DNA of 64,000 nt from Frigidibacter sp. SD6-1 (lineage in GTDB: Bacteria > Pseudomonadota > Alphaproteobacteria > Rhodobacterales > Rhodobacteraceae). The stretch spans positions 434,001-498,000 of the forward strand of contig NZ_JARJNR010000001.1 in assembly GCF_030143255.1 (NCBI RefSeq), read 5' to 3'. Shown one piece after another: positions 1-8,420 of this stretch. How positions within the stretch are numbered: the stretch's first letter is position 1; each line of letters begins with the position of its first letter. Below the pieces are notes generated by a model, which worked only from the letters and a program-made list of their open reading frames with translations, searched no databases and was not told the origin of the DNA. The position numbers and the translations under genes are program-made.

Positions 1-366
1 CGCAACATGTTCCGTGGCCGCCCGGAGGCTTTCGCGACGGATGACCTGGCCCGGCAGATGGCGCGGCGCGCGGTCGCCTCCGGCCAGGACCTGACGGTGC
101 AGGAACCTGAGCGGGTCTTCTTCTACATGCCCTTCGAACATTCCGAGGCGCTGGCCGACCAGGAGTGGGCCGTGGCGCTTCTGGAGGCACGGATCGGCCC
201 CCTGAGCAATTATTCGCTGCACGCGCGTGCCCACCGCGAGGTCATCCGCCGGTTCGGCCGCTTCCCGTTCCGCAATGTCGCCCTGTCGCGCGGCTCGACA
301 CCCGGGGAGGAGGCATTCCTGACCCAGGGCGGCTATGGCGCCATCGTCCGGGAACTGGGCGGATAG
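1..366 (+). CDS. DUF924 family protein, C-terminal part (cut by window edge)
   Basis: The reading frame is open from the first base of the window and closes at a TAG at 364-366, so only about 121 C-terminal residues are present; the N-terminal half lies outside. The visible part starts with RNMFRG, then ATDDLA, then FFYMPFEHSE, followed by HREVIRRFGRFPFRN. These are the conserved stretches of the DUF924 (YPO) family, whose N-terminus usually has the partner motif for this helical bundle. The biochemical function of the family is unknown. It is followed after 100 bp by lpdA on the same strand, with a palindrome in between, so the two are probably not one unit. The family call is from recalled motifs. 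Confidence 0.85.
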   Translation, partial: RNMFRGRPEAFATDDLARQMARRAVASGQDLTVQEPERVFFYMPFEHSEALADQEWAVALLEARIGPLSNYSLHARAHREVIRRFGRFPFRNVALSRGSTPGEEAFLTQGGYGAIVRELGG

Positions 367-424
367 CTATGCGTAGGGCGCAGATCAGCCCGCAATGCTG
401 CGCAAGTTGATCGGAATCGAAAAA

Positions 425-442
425 TAGTTTAATGCCAAACTA
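425..442. promoter_or_regulatory. 18-bp palindrome upstream of lpdA (possible operator)
   Basis: Perfect 6-bp arms TAGTTT and AAACTA separated by AATGCC, AT-rich in a GC-rich setting. It ends 8 bp before the GAGGGAGG ribosome-binding site of lpdA (451-458), so a bound regulator would sit at or just after the transcription start. A short T-rich run follows (TACTTTTTCT), so weak termination of the upstream DUF924 transcript is an alternative reading. No regulator can be assigned. Confidence 0.45.
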
Positions 443-466
443 CTTTTTCTGAGGGAGGAAAGTGAC

Positions 467-1858
467 GTGGCCCAGAGCTTTGATGCCATCGTGATCGGCG
501 CCGGTCCCGGCGGTTATGTGGCAGCGATCCGTGCAGCCCAGCTTGGCCAGAAGGTGGCCATCGTCGAACGCGAACATCTGGGCGGCATCTGCCTGAACTG
601 GGGCTGCATCCCCACGAAGGCGCTTCTGCGCTCGGCCGAGGTCTTTCACCTCATGCACCGCGCCAAGGAATTCGGCCTGAAAGCCGACGGGATCGGTTAC
701 GATCTTGACGCCGTCGTCGCCCGGTCGCGCGGCGTGGCCAAACAGCTGTCGGGCGGCATCGGCCATCTGATGAAGAAGAACAAGGTCACGGTCTTCATGG
801 GCGCCGCGACCCTGCCGAAAAAGGGCACGGTCAGCGTCAGGACCGACAAGGGGACCGAGGAACTGACGGCGAAGGCCATCATCCTCGCCACTGGCGCCCG
901 CGCCCGCGAACTGCCGGGGCTGGAAGCCGACGGCGATCTCGTCTGGACCTACAAGCATGCGCTGCAACCGAAGCGCATGCCGAAGAAACTGCTGGTCATC
1001 GGCTCGGGCGCCATCGGCATCGAATTCGCCTCGTTCTTCAATACACTCGGCGCTGACACCACTGTGGTCGAGGTGTTGGACCGGGTGCTGCCGGTCGAGG
1101 ACGCGGAAATCTCGGCCTTCGCCAAGAAGAGCTTCGTGAAACAGGGGATGAAGATCCTCGAAAAGACCACGGTGAAGAAGCTCGACCGCGCGCCCGGCAA
1201 GGTCACTGCCCATCTGGAATCGAACGGCCAGACCACCACGCAGGAGTTCGATACGGTCATTTCCGCGGTCGGTATCGTCGGAAATGTCGAAAACCTCGGG
1301 CTGGAGGCTCTGGGCGTCAAGATCGACCGCACCCATGTGGTGACCGATGAGTTCTGCCGGACCGGGGTCGAGGGGCTCTATGCCATCGGCGATATTGCCG
1401 GGGCACCCTGGCTTGCCCACAAGGCGAGCCACGAGGGCGTGATGGTCGCCGAACTGATCGCGGGTAAGCATCCCCATCCGATCAAGCCGAACTCGATCGC
1501 GGGCTGCACCTACTGCCATCCTCAGGTCGCCTCGGTCGGCCTGACAGAGGCGAAGGCGAAGGAGGCGGGCCATGAGATCAGGGTCGGCCGCTTCCCCTTC
1601 ATCGGCAACGGCAAGGCGATCGCTCTGGGCGAGGCCGAGGGCCTGATCAAAACCGTCTTCGACGCCAAGACCGGCGAGTTGCTGGGTGCCCATATGGTCG
1701 GCGCCGAAGTGACCGAACTGATCCAGGGCTATGTCGTCGGCCGCAGCCTCGAGACCACCGAGGGCGAGCTGATGGAAACCGTCTTCCCGCATCCGACGCT
1801 GAGCGAGATGATGCATGAGGCGGTGCTCGACGCCTACGGCCGGGCGCTCCATATCTGA
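467..1858 (+). CDS. lpdA: Dihydrolipoyl dehydrogenase (E3)
   Basis: 463 residues starting with GTG at 467, chosen because a strong GAGGGAGG lies 8 bp upstream. It reoxidises dihydrolipoamide of 2-oxoacid dehydrogenase complexes (pyruvate, 2-oxoglutarate or branched-chain) with NAD+ in the cytoplasm. The FAD-binding GAGPGGYVAA is at residues 11-20, the redox disulfide motif GGICLNWGCIPT gives Cys42 and Cys47, a second nucleotide-binding GSGAIGIEFAS lies mid-protein, and the C-terminal dimerisation domain carries the catalytic His-Glu region FPHPTLSEMMHE. Length is normal for the family. No E1 or E2 gene is in the window, so which complex it serves cannot be read here; the DUF924 gene upstream does not help. 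Confidence 0.95.
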   Translation: MAQSFDAIVIGAGPGGYVAAIRAAQLGQKVAIVEREHLGGICLNWGCIPTKALLRSAEVFHLMHRAKEFGLKADGIGYDLDAVVARSRGVAKQLSGGIGHLMKKNKVTVFMGAATLPKKGTVSVRTDKGTEELTAKAIILATGARARELPGLEADGDLVWTYKHALQPKRMPKKLLVIGSGAIGIEFASFFNTLGADTTVVEVLDRVLPVEDAEISAFAKKSFVKQGMKILEKTTVKKLDRAPGKVTAHLESNGQTTTQEFDTVISAVGIVGNVENLGLEALGVKIDRTHVVTDEFCRTGVEGLYAIGDIAGAPWLAHKASHEGVMVAELIAGKHPHPIKPNSIAGCTYCHPQVASVGLTEAKAKEAGHEIRVGRFPFIGNGKAIALGEAEGLIKTVFDAKTGELLGAHMVGAEVTELIQGYVVGRSLETTEGELMETVFPHPTLSEMMHEAVLDAYGRALHI

Positions 1859-2199
1859 GGGAAGGCGGGGGGCTCTGCCCCCCGGGCCTTCGGCCTCCCC
1901 CCGAGGTATTTCCGCCAAGATGAAAGAGCGGCACCCCGTCTCGGGCGGCCTCAGCCGGGGAGACGGGGTGCTTTCACCTTGGGCGGTCATCGGCGCCTCC
2001 GCCTGTACCGCGGAGCAACCTTCGCCCGTCAGGGTTCACAATTCCTTTCATCTTGGTCGAAATACCTCGGGGGTGTGGGGGCAGAGCCCCCACCGGGTCC
2101 GCCGCGCACGCGGCGGATGTTCGCTTTAAGTTCTCGATTTCCGGTTGGAGACTCAGCTCCTTTACACTATCTGTTAATCGGTTGACCCCGGGGACGGAT
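1859..2199. repeat. Intergenic region with two facing copies of repeat family A
   Basis: The 341 bp between lpdA and uvrA hold no gene. Two copies of a dispersed element face each other. Each copy has CTTTCATCTTGG, then CGAAATACCTCGGGGG or a close variant, then a GC hairpin. Copy one reads on the minus strand (about 1935 to 1867, hairpin GGGGGGC-TCT-GCCCCCC at 1867-1883); copy two reads on the plus strand (2046-2093, hairpin GTGGGGGC-AGA-GCCCCCAC at 2075-2093). Related copies occur at 17291-17384, 21311-21393, 36382-36440 and 39272-39325. The hairpins may end transcription of lpdA. The uvrA promoter should lie in 2100-2190; TTGACC at 2182-2187 is too close to the start to be useful. Confidence 0.6.
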
Positions 2200-5058
2200 A
2201 TGGCCGAGCAGAAATTCATCGAAGTGCGCGGGGCGCGCGAGCATAACCTCAAGAATGTCGATGTGGAGATTCCGCGCGACCGGCTGACCGTGATCACCGG
2301 GCTTTCGGGGTCGGGCAAGTCCTCTCTCGCTTTCGACACGATCTATGCCGAGGGCCAGCGGCGCTATGTCGAAAGCCTGAGCGCCTATGCGCGCCAATTC
2401 CTCGACATGATGGGCAAGCCCGATGTCGACCATATCTCGGGCCTCAGTCCCGCGATTTCGATCGAGCAGAAGACGACATCGAAGAACCCCCGTTCGACCG
2501 TCGGCACGGTCACGGAAATCTACGACTACCTGCGTCTTCTCTTCGCCCGCGTCGGCGTGCCCTACAGCCCCGCGACCGGCAAGCCGATTACCGCCCAGCA
2601 GGTGCAGGACATGGTCGATCAGATCATGGCGCTGCCCGAAGGCACGCGCGGCTATCTGATGGCGCCCGTGGTGCGCGACCGGAAGGGCGAATATCGCAAG
2701 GAATTCCTCGACTGGCGCAAGCAGGGCTTCCAGCGGGTCAAGGTGAACGGCCAGTTTTTCGAACTGGAAGAACCGCCGACGCTCGACAAGAAGTTCCGCC
2801 AGGATATCGACGTGGTCGTCGACCGGATCGTGGTGCGCGAGGGGCTGGAGACGCGGTTGGCGGACTCATTCCGCACCGCGCTGAACCTCGCCGACGGCAT
2901 TGCGGTTCTGGAAACGGCGCCGGCCGAGGGCGAACCCGAACGCATCACCTTCAGCGAGAAATTCGCCTGCCCGGTTTCGGGCTTCACCATCCCGGAAATC
3001 GAACCGCGGCTTTTCTCCTTCAACGCGCCGTTTGGTGCCTGTCCGTCTTGCGACGGGCTCGGCGTGGAACTTTTCTTCGACGAAAGGCTCGTGGTGCCCG
3101 ACGTCACGCTGAAACTGAAGGACGGTGCCCTCGCCCCCTGGTCCAAGACCAAGACCCCCTATTTCCTGCAGACCATCGATGCGATGGCCCGCCATTACGG
3201 GTTCGACGCGAAGAAGCCATGGAAAGACCTGCCTGAAAAGGTCAGGAACATCTTCCTCTATGGCTCCGACGGAGAGGAGATCGCCTTCCGCTTCGACGAG
3301 GGTGGGCGCGTCTATGAGGTGACGCGCACCTTCGAAGGGGTGATTCCCAACCTCGAACGACGCTACCGCGAAACCGACAGTGCCTGGAGCCGCGAGGATA
3401 TGGAGCGGTTCCAGAACAACCGACCCTGCGGCACCTGCGGCGGGCATCGTCTCCGCCCCGAGGCTTTGGCAGTGAAGATAGCCGATCTGCATGTGGGCGA
3501 GGTGGTGCAAATGTCGATCCGCGAGGCCTATGCCTGGATCGACACGGTGCCTGCGCGTCTGACCGGGCAGCAGAATGAAATCGCCCGGCTGATCCTGAAG
3601 GAAATCCGCGAACGGCTCGGGTTCCTGAACAATGTGGGCCTTGAATATCTGACGCTGTCGCGCGCGGCGGGGACGCTATCGGGCGGCGAGAGCCAGCGCA
3701 TCCGCCTCGCTTCGCAGATCGGCTCGGGCCTTACGGGCGTGCTTTATGTGCTGGACGAGCCCTCCATCGGCCTGCACCAGCGCGACAATGACCGGCTGCT
3801 GACGACGCTCAAGAACCTCCGCGATCAGGGCAATACCGTGCTGGTCGTCGAGCACGACGAGGAAGCGATCCGCGAGGCCGACTATGTGCTGGACATCGGC
3901 CCCGGGGCAGGCGTCCATGGCGGCCAGATCATCGCGCGCGGCACACCGGGCGAGATTGCGAGCGATCCGGCCTCGATCACCGGGCAGTATCTGTCGGGCA
4001 AACGCGAGATCGCGGTGCCGAAGGCAAGGCGCGAGGGCAACGGCAAGAAGCTGACGGTGGTGAAAGCCACGGGAAACAACCTCAAGGAAGTCACCGCCGA
4101 CTTCCCCCTGGGCAAGTTCGTCTGTGTGACCGGCGTGTCAGGCGGCGGCAAGTCGACCCTGACCATCGAGACGCTTTACAAGAATGCCGCGCTGAAACTG
4201 AATGGCGCGCATGAGACGCCGGCGCCCTGCGAGACGATCAAGGGGTTCGAGCATCTCGACAAGGTCATCGACATCGACCAGCGCCCGATCGGCCGCACGC
4301 CGCGATCAAACCCCGCGACCTATACCGGCGCCTTCACCCCGATCCGCGACTGGTTCGCGGGCCTGCCGGAAGCCAAGGCGCGCGGCTACCAGCCGGGGCG
4401 GTTCAGCTTCAACGTCAAGGGCGGGCGCTGCGAGGCCTGTCAGGGCGACGGGCTGATCAAGATCGAGATGCATTTCCTGCCGGACGTCTATGTGACCTGC
4501 GAGACCTGCAAGGGCCATCGCTATAACCGCGAGACGCTGGAGATCCATTTCAAGGGCAAGTCGATTGCCGATGTGCTGGACATGACGGTCGAGGATGCGC
4601 AGGACTTCTTCAAGGCGGTGCCCGCGATCCGCGAGAAGATGGATGCTTTGTGCCGCGTGGGCCTTGGCTATATCAAGGTCGGCCAGCAGGCGACCACGCT
4701 TTCGGGCGGCGAGGCGCAGCGGGTCAAGCTGTCGAAGGAACTCAGCCGTCGCTCGACCGGCCGCACGCTCTATATCCTCGACGAGCCGACGACGGGGCTG
4801 CATTTCGAGGATGTGAGGAAGCTTCTGGAGGTGCTGCACGAACTGGTCGAACAGGGCAACACGGTCGTGGTGATCGAACATAACCTCGACGTGATCAAGA
4901 CCGCCGACTGGATCATCGACATTGGCCCCGAGGGCGGTGACGGCGGCGGCCGGATCGTCGCAACCGGCACGCCGGAAGAGGTGGCAAAGGTCGCCGCAAG
5001 CCACACCGGCCGCTATCTGGCGCCGATGCTCAAGCCGCGGCGCATGGCGGCGGAGTAG
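2200..5058 (+). CDS. uvrA: Excinuclease ABC subunit A (UvrA)
   Basis: 952 residues from ATG 2200 ([19 protein letters not shown]), the usual family start; the open frame further upstream runs through repeat DNA and is not coding. UvrA is the damage-sensing ABC ATPase of nucleotide excision repair and loads UvrB. Visible features: first Walker [10 protein letters not shown] near residue 33, ABC signature LSGGESQR with Walker [12 protein letters not shown], a zinc module ending CPSCDGLG, second Walker [10 protein letters not shown] (usually GVSGSGKST), second zinc module CEACQGDG with [10 protein letters not shown], and second signature LSGGEAQR with [11 protein letters not shown]. Length and order are standard. 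No LexA box was recognised in the short leader; a paired hairpin terminator follows. Confidence 0.97.
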   Translation: MAEQKFIEVRGAREHNLKNVDVEIPRDRLTVITGLSGSGKSSLAFDTIYAEGQRRYVESLSAYARQFLDMMGKPDVDHISGLSPAISIEQKTTSKNPRSTVGTVTEIYDYLRLLFARVGVPYSPATGKPITAQQVQDMVDQIMALPEGTRGYLMAPVVRDRKGEYRKEFLDWRKQGFQRVKVNGQFFELEEPPTLDKKFRQDIDVVVDRIVVREGLETRLADSFRTALNLADGIAVLETAPAEGEPERITFSEKFACPVSGFTIPEIEPRLFSFNAPFGACPSCDGLGVELFFDERLVVPDVTLKLKDGALAPWSKTKTPYFLQTIDAMARHYGFDAKKPWKDLPEKVRNIFLYGSDGEEIAFRFDEGGRVYEVTRTFEGVIPNLERRYRETDSAWSREDMERFQNNRPCGTCGGHRLRPEALAVKIADLHVGEVVQMSIREAYAWIDTVPARLTGQQNEIARLILKEIRERLGFLNNVGLEYLTLSRAAGTLSGGESQRIRLASQIGSGLTGVLYVLDEPSIGLHQRDNDRLLTTLKNLRDQGNTVLVVEHDEEAIREADYVLDIGPGAGVHGGQIIARGTPGEIASDPASITGQYLSGKREIAVPKARREGNGKKLTVVKATGNNLKEVTADFPLGKFVCVTGVSGGGKSTLTIETLYKNAALKLNGAHETPAPCETIKGFEHLDKVIDIDQRPIGRTPRSNPATYTGAFTPIRDWFAGLPEAKARGYQPGRFSFNVKGGRCEACQGDGLIKIEMHFLPDVYVTCETCKGHRYNRETLEIHFKGKSIADVLDMTVEDAQDFFKAVPAIREKMDALCRVGLGYIKVGQQATTLSGGEAQRVKLSKELSRRSTGRTLYILDEPTTGLHFEDVRKLLEVLHELVEQGNTVVVIEHNLDVIKTADWIIDIGPEGGDGGGRIVATGTPEEVAKVAASHTGRYLAPMLKPRRMAAE

Positions 5059-5084
5059 CGCCCCCATCTGCGGCCCGGGCACCG

Positions 5085-5130
5085 CAAAAGTCTTTGAAGA
5101 CTTTTGCCAAGGATTTTCGAGAATCCTTGG
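5085..5130. terminator. Double hairpin between uvrA and the DUF2892 gene
   Basis: Two adjacent perfect inverted repeats: CAAAAGTCTT-TG-AAGACTTTTG (5085-5106) and CCAAGGATT-TTCGAG-AATCCTTGG (5107-5130). They lie between the 3' ends of convergent genes and are nearly symmetrical, so they could end transcripts from both sides. There is no clean T-run after the second hairpin, but the first arm supplies a T-rich tail on either strand. Confidence 0.6.
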
Positions 5131-5155
5131 CCCGCGCCCTTTGCCGTGCGGTGCG

Positions 5156-5365
5156 TCAGGTCTGCTTCAGCGGGCAGGTGTTCAGGCCGAGCAGGGAATA
5201 GAGCGGACAGGTCCTCATGAGCCCGGTCGCAAGCGCCACGATCCCCAGCACCAGCGGAACCCAGCGCCAGCCGAAGCCCGGCGCGAAGAACCAAAGGGCG
5301 ATCAGGGCGACGCCCAGAAGAATGCGGATCGCGCGGTCCGCTGTGCCGACGTTGGTCTTGAACAT
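5156..5365 (-). CDS. DUF2892 inner-membrane protein (YgaP C-terminal-like)
   Basis: 69 residues from ATG 5365 (MFKTNVGTADRAIRILLG), preceded by GGAGG at 5370-5374. The protein has two hydrophobic segments (IRILLGVALIALWFF and VPLVLGIVALATGL) and ends with CPLYSLLGLNTCPL, the cysteine motif of DUF2892 proteins, which are often linked to rhodanese or sulfide/thiol handling. Function of the stand-alone form is unknown. It is the last gene of a minus-strand run behind a Crp/Fnr regulator, 81 bp away, and that gap holds a palindrome at about -41 from a good -10 element, so it is likely activated by its neighbour. Confidence 0.85.
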   Translation of the reverse strand: MFKTNVGTADRAIRILLGVALIALWFFAPGFGWRWVPLVLGIVALATGLMRTCPLYSLLGLNTCPLKQT

Positions 5366-5398
5366 CAGTGCCTCCATCCAGTGTGTCTGTCGGAGGCG

Positions 5399-5443
5399 AT
5401 TATCGGTCAAAGCCGGGTATCTGTCGGTGATAAGGTCACCGAC
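5399..5443 (-). promoter_or_regulatory. Predicted Crp/Fnr-activated promoter of the DUF2892 gene
   Basis: On the minus strand a perfect palindrome GTCGGTGA-N5-TCACCGAC (5443 to 5423) is followed by GATAAT (5404 to 5399), a 5/6 match to the -10 hexamer. With a start about 7 nt further on (near 5392), the palindrome centre at 5433 falls at about -41, the position of class II Crp/Fnr activator sites. The gene immediately upstream encodes a Crp/Fnr protein. The half-site GGTGA differs from both CRP (TGTGA) and FNR (TTGAT), and the 5-bp spacer is one short of the CRP spacing. Confidence 0.5.
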
Positions 5444-5446
5444 CTG

Positions 5447-6136
5447 TCAGTCGACCGCTGCGGCAAGGCGCCGCAGGGTGGCGATGTCCGTAATCCGGAC
5501 CAGGCCGCGTTCGGTCGTCACGAGGCCCTGGCGCGCCAAGGTTTCCAGCCGCCGCGAGACCACTTCGCGGGCCGAGCCGATGGCTGTGGCCAGTTCCTGA
5601 TGGGTGCTGCGGACCAGATCGCCCTCGGCGCGGGACAGGAGCGCCTCGGCAAGCCGCGCCTCGATCCTGAGGAACGCCACACGTTCAAGCACCTGCATCA
5701 TTGATTGCATCCGTTGCGCGAAGGCGGAAAAGACGAAGCCGCGGAAGGGGGCCGATGCCGCCATGAGGGCCAGAAATCGCTCTCTCGGGACGATGATGGC
5801 GCGCAGATCAGTGACCGCGATCGCCTCGCCCGAATAATCCTCGCCGCCCAGAAGCCCCAATGTGGTCTGCACGCAGCTTCCGCCCGGTTCGACCGGATAG
5901 AGCAAGATCTCGCGGCCGTTCGGGCCGGTCAGGAAGACTTCGATCCGGCCATCAAGCAGCATGAGGAAGCCGCGCGCGCTGTCGCCCGGGTGGAAGAGGA
6001 TCGTCCCCTTTCCGATAGCCGTGACCGGCAGGTCGGCGAGCGCGTCGCGGCTTTCCTTGTCGAGGCCGCTCAGGAAGGCGGCCTGTCTGATCCAAGGATG
6101 GCCGCCGGGCTCAGTCAAGGATCGCGTCGATGGCAT
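5447..6136 (-). CDS. Crp/Fnr family transcriptional regulator
   Basis: 229 residues. Residues 20-120 form a cyclic-nucleotide-binding-like beta roll (GTILFHPGDSARGFLMLLDGRIEVF); a long dimer helix follows and the C-terminal helix-turn-helix contains HQELATAIGSAREVVSRRLETL. The recognition helix keeps the E-x-x-S-R pattern of the FNR group, but the N-terminal cysteine cluster of oxygen-sensing FNR is missing; the only obvious cysteine is in GGSCVQTT. The ATG at 6136 overlaps the 3' end of the RcnB-like gene by 26 bp and lacks a good ribosome site; a TTG at 6118 is an alternative start. It probably controls the DUF2892 gene downstream. Confidence 0.88.
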   Translation of the reverse strand: MPSTRSLTEPGGHPWIRQAAFLSGLDKESRDALADLPVTAIGKGTILFHPGDSARGFLMLLDGRIEVFLTGPNGREILLYPVEPGGSCVQTTLGLLGGEDYSGEAIAVTDLRAIIVPRERFLALMAASAPFRGFVFSAFAQRMQSMMQVLERVAFLRIEARLAEALLSRAEGDLVRSTHQELATAIGSAREVVSRRLETLARQGLVTTERGLVRITDIATLRRLAAAVD

Positions 6137-6461
6137 TGAGGACGGTCACGACGCTATAGGTCGCCTCGTCCACCACCATCACCCGGTTCCCGACGATCAC
6201 ATAGCGCTGGCCGGGGTCCAGCGGCGGCAGGCCGTAGCGGTCGGGATAGCGGATGCGGTGATAGTCTTCATCGCCGACGTAATCGCCCCGGTCCCAGTGG
6301 CGCACGCCTTTCTTGGCGAGACCGGGCGGTACACAGGGCACGGCTTTTTTCGCAAGGCCGGGCGGGCACTGGCCCTTTTCGGCCAGGGCACCCTCGGCAG
6401 AAAGCGTCAGGAGCAGGAGTGCGCTGCTGGCGGCCGTCAGGACAAATCGTTTCGTTAACAC
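6111..6461 (-). CDS. RcnB-like small periplasmic protein
   Basis: 116 residues from GTG 6461, with GGGAG about 8 nt upstream. The N-terminus is a signal peptide (basic start, LTAASSALLLLTLSAEGALA). Then come two near-identical segments, CPPGLAKKAVP and CVPPGLAKKGV, and the conserved tail YGLPPLDPGQRYVIVGNRVMVVD. This domain is common in Rhodobacteraceae as small exported proteins related to RcnB (nickel/cobalt homeostasis in enterobacteria) and is often misnamed in databases. Metal binding by the paired cysteines is possible but unproven. The 3' end overlaps the regulator gene, so the two are probably co-transcribed. Confidence 0.7.
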   Translation of the reverse strand: MLTKRFVLTAASSALLLLTLSAEGALAEKGQCPPGLAKKAVPCVPPGLAKKGVRHWDRGDYVGDEDYHRIRYPDRYGLPPLDPGQRYVIVGNRVMVVDEATYSVVTVLNAIDAILD

Positions 6462-6599
6462 TTGGAACTCCCGAACTGTGGCAGTTGGCCCTGTCAAATC
6501 TTCAATACAGCAGCGAACGATCCGGTTCCATGGTCCCGCTCGGACCGGACCGTGACGCCATGAAAGTCGGCGAAACTCTGCCGCTTTGTCGACTGCCGC

Positions 6600-6629
6600 A
6601 AAGGAAAAGGGCGGGTCCGAGACCCGCCC
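6600..6629 (-). terminator. Rho-independent terminator of the minus-strand VPLPA-CTERM gene
   Basis: On the minus strand GGGCGGGTC-TCG-GACCCGCCC (6629 to 6609) is followed by TTTTCCTT. It sits 20 bp after the stop codon at 6650. Confidence 0.85.
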
Positions 6630-6649
6630 CTGTCCAGATTTCTTGCGTT

Positions 6650-7285
6650 TCAGGCCGCCCTGCGCCGCCGCGCCGCGAGGCCAAGGCCCCCGAGTGCGCC
6701 GATCAGCAGAACACCGGCCGCCGGGACAGGTACCGGGCTCGGCCCGTATTTGGTCGAACCGCCGCCAGTCAGGCCCTGCACGTGGATCATTGCCGAGGGA
6801 TTCGAACCGCTGCCGCTGCCGAAGAACAGGTTCGACAATTGCGCGCCGACCAGCGTGAATGCTGAAGATTCGCCGACATTCAGACGAAGCGCCCCGTTGC
6901 CCTTGTTCGAAGTGGCCCAGTTCACGACGAGGTCCCACGGGTTGTACGGGCCGATGCCGCCGCCCAGCGTGAAGCTCGACACCTGAACACCGCCGGTCCA
7001 TAGCACGCTGATGCCCGCGGTCGAACCATTGTACATCATCTGCAGCGCGGTATCGAACGCCCCCGAACCACCGACGATGCTCGTGTTGGTGAAGACCATG
7101 TCGACATTGTTGCCGTTCTGAGTGGCAGTCAGCGTCGCGAGCGTCGTCTGACCGAGATTCGTGCCGGTGATATATTGATCGAAGTTGATTGTCAGGGCAG
7201 ACGCGCCGGAGGCAGCAAGTCCCAAAGTAAGACCCGTGATTGCGCCCGCTACCCGCGCGCGCAGGGTCTTGATGAAACCGAACAT
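6650..7285 (-). CDS. VPLPA-CTERM sorting domain protein (minus strand)
   Basis: 211 residues from ATG 7285, with AAAGGA upstream. A signal peptide (MFGFIKTLRARVAGAITGLTLGLAASGASA region) is followed by a beta-rich, Gly/Ser/Asn-rich body without cysteines. It ends in the tripartite sorting tag: VPVPA, then a hydrophobic helix (AGVLLIGALGGLGLA), then RRRR. Such tags are processed by exosortase-type enzymes (XrtD for VPLPA tags), which are not in this window. The function of the body is unknown; proteins of this class are exported and surface-linked. It is transcribed divergently from the two paralogous VPLPA genes at 7750 and 8421. Confidence 0.88.
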   Translation of the reverse strand: MFGFIKTLRARVAGAITGLTLGLAASGASALTINFDQYITGTNLGQTTLATLTATQNGNNVDMVFTNTSIVGGSGAFDTALQMMYNGSTAGISVLWTGGVQVSSFTLGGGIGPYNPWDLVVNWATSNKGNGALRLNVGESSAFTLVGAQLSNLFFGSGSGSNPSAMIHVQGLTGGGSTKYGPSPVPVPAAGVLLIGALGGLGLAARRRRAA

Positions 7286-7749
7286 GATGGTTCCTTTCGC
7301 ACCAAATGGCTTTGGATGGTCCCCACCGCCCAAGCCGAAAACGATCCGCCATAAAATCAGCGGGAGTGCCTTATTAATGCCACTTTTGCGCCATTTCGAA
7401 AACAGAAACCCCGTGTCGCGCTGCCCGTGTCCCGAGGCGCGGAAAAACTGAAACAATAATAATATTAATCAGTCATTGATATAATATGCGGAACAGTAAT
7501 GTCGGTCGGCCCCTTATGCGGTAGGTCCGGAGCGTCACAAGCACTGATTCGCGACCGAGGAAGACCGGCGCTCATATGCTTCAAGCCGATGGTCCGATCC
7601 GCTCTGCACGGCGGAGGAAAAGCCACAAGACCTGGTCTGAAACCTCATTGGCGCCACGGAATCTTCCTTAACAGGACGTAAAGTCCGGGCAGTCTGATCC
7701 TTGGTGCTCTCCGCCCCGCGGAGGGATTCGAATTGGTGGTAGAGAGATC
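7286..7749. promoter_or_regulatory. Divergent control region of the VPLPA-CTERM cluster
   Basis: 464 bp without a supported gene. A stretch at about 7446-7490 is very AT-rich for this genome (AATAATAATATTAATC, then TATAATATG with a perfect TATAAT at 7480-7485), but no good -35 stands 17 bp away. On the minus strand TGGCATTAATAAGGCA (7382 to 7367) has the GG-N10-GC spacing of a sigma-54 promoter and lies 82 bp before the minus-strand gene; its -12 element is imperfect. Sigma-54 control is known for PEP-CTERM genes in other bacteria, so this is noted as weak evidence only. Confidence 0.35.
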
Positions 7750-8367
7750 ATGGCCAACCTTCCGACGATCGCTCGCGCGATGGCTGTTGCGGCTGCAGTG
7801 ACGCTGATGAGCGGTGCTGCAAGCCTTGCCGCGACCATCCAGGCGACCTTCAACCTGTCCGGTCCCGCCTATGCGGTCGACCCGGGCCTGCAGATCGGCA
7901 CGAGCACGACGAGCGGTTCCTTCACGCTGAACCTCTCGCTGGGGCAGTCGCAGGTGATCAACCTCTTTGACATCTGGTCGATGGAAAATCAGGTCAATGC
8001 CGACGATCTGACACCACGCGCGCTGTTTGCCGATTTTACGCTGGCCGGGACAGGCGCCACCGGCACGGCAATGGGCCTCGTAAACGGCTCGATTTCTGCG
8101 CCGTTCCAGTGGGGCAACATCAACTGGATGGCCCCGGTGATCCTGCAGGCACAGGGCGGCAATCAGGTGGTGATCTCGCTGACGAGTGCGATCTTCGGCT
8201 TCGCCAGCGGTACGCTCGCCTCCGGCAATCAGCCGTTTAGCAACGGTCATGTCCTTGCTGTCGTCTCCTACATTCCCGCCCCGGTGCCGCTGCCCGCCGC
8301 CGGGCTGATGCTTGTCGGCGCCCTAGGCGGTATCGTCGTGGTAAGACGGCGGCGGTCGAAGGTCTGA
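7750..8367 (+). CDS. VPLPA-CTERM sorting domain protein, paralogue 1
   Basis: 205 residues from ATG 7750, after TGGTAGAGAG. The protein has a signal peptide (residues about 1-27), then ATIQATFNLSG, a Ser/Thr/Gly-rich beta body containing GQSQVINLFDIW, DDLTPR and PFQWGNINW, and ends PAPVPLPAAG-hydrophobic-VVRRRRSK, the VPLPA sorting tag. It is clearly paralogous to the next gene, with the same order of motifs, so the pair arose by tandem duplication. It is probably exported and anchored or released through exosortase processing. No enzymatic motif is visible. Confidence 0.88.
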   Translation: MANLPTIARAMAVAAAVTLMSGAASLAATIQATFNLSGPAYAVDPGLQIGTSTTSGSFTLNLSLGQSQVINLFDIWSMENQVNADDLTPRALFADFTLAGTGATGTAMGLVNGSISAPFQWGNINWMAPVILQAQGGNQVVISLTSAIFGFASGTLASGNQPFSNGHVLAVVSYIPAPVPLPAAGLMLVGALGGIVVVRRRRSKV

Positions 8368-8420
8368 GGTTCCGGATACTATTGCCCGTAGCGGGCGCGA
8401 TTGGTTTAGAGGATTGGGAA

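Noticed and set aside
440-1990. 516-codon open frame on the minus strand opposite lpdA
   Set aside because: Antisense frame of a high-GC gene; the plus strand encodes an intact LpdA with all catalytic motifs and the antisense protein has no recognisable domain.
2053-2199. 49-codon N-terminal extension of UvrA
   Set aside because: Runs through a repeat A copy; family alignment and composition place the start at 2200.
5423-5443. Palindrome as a terminator of the Crp/Fnr gene
   Set aside because: No T-run on the minus strand after it, and a good -10 element follows at activator spacing.
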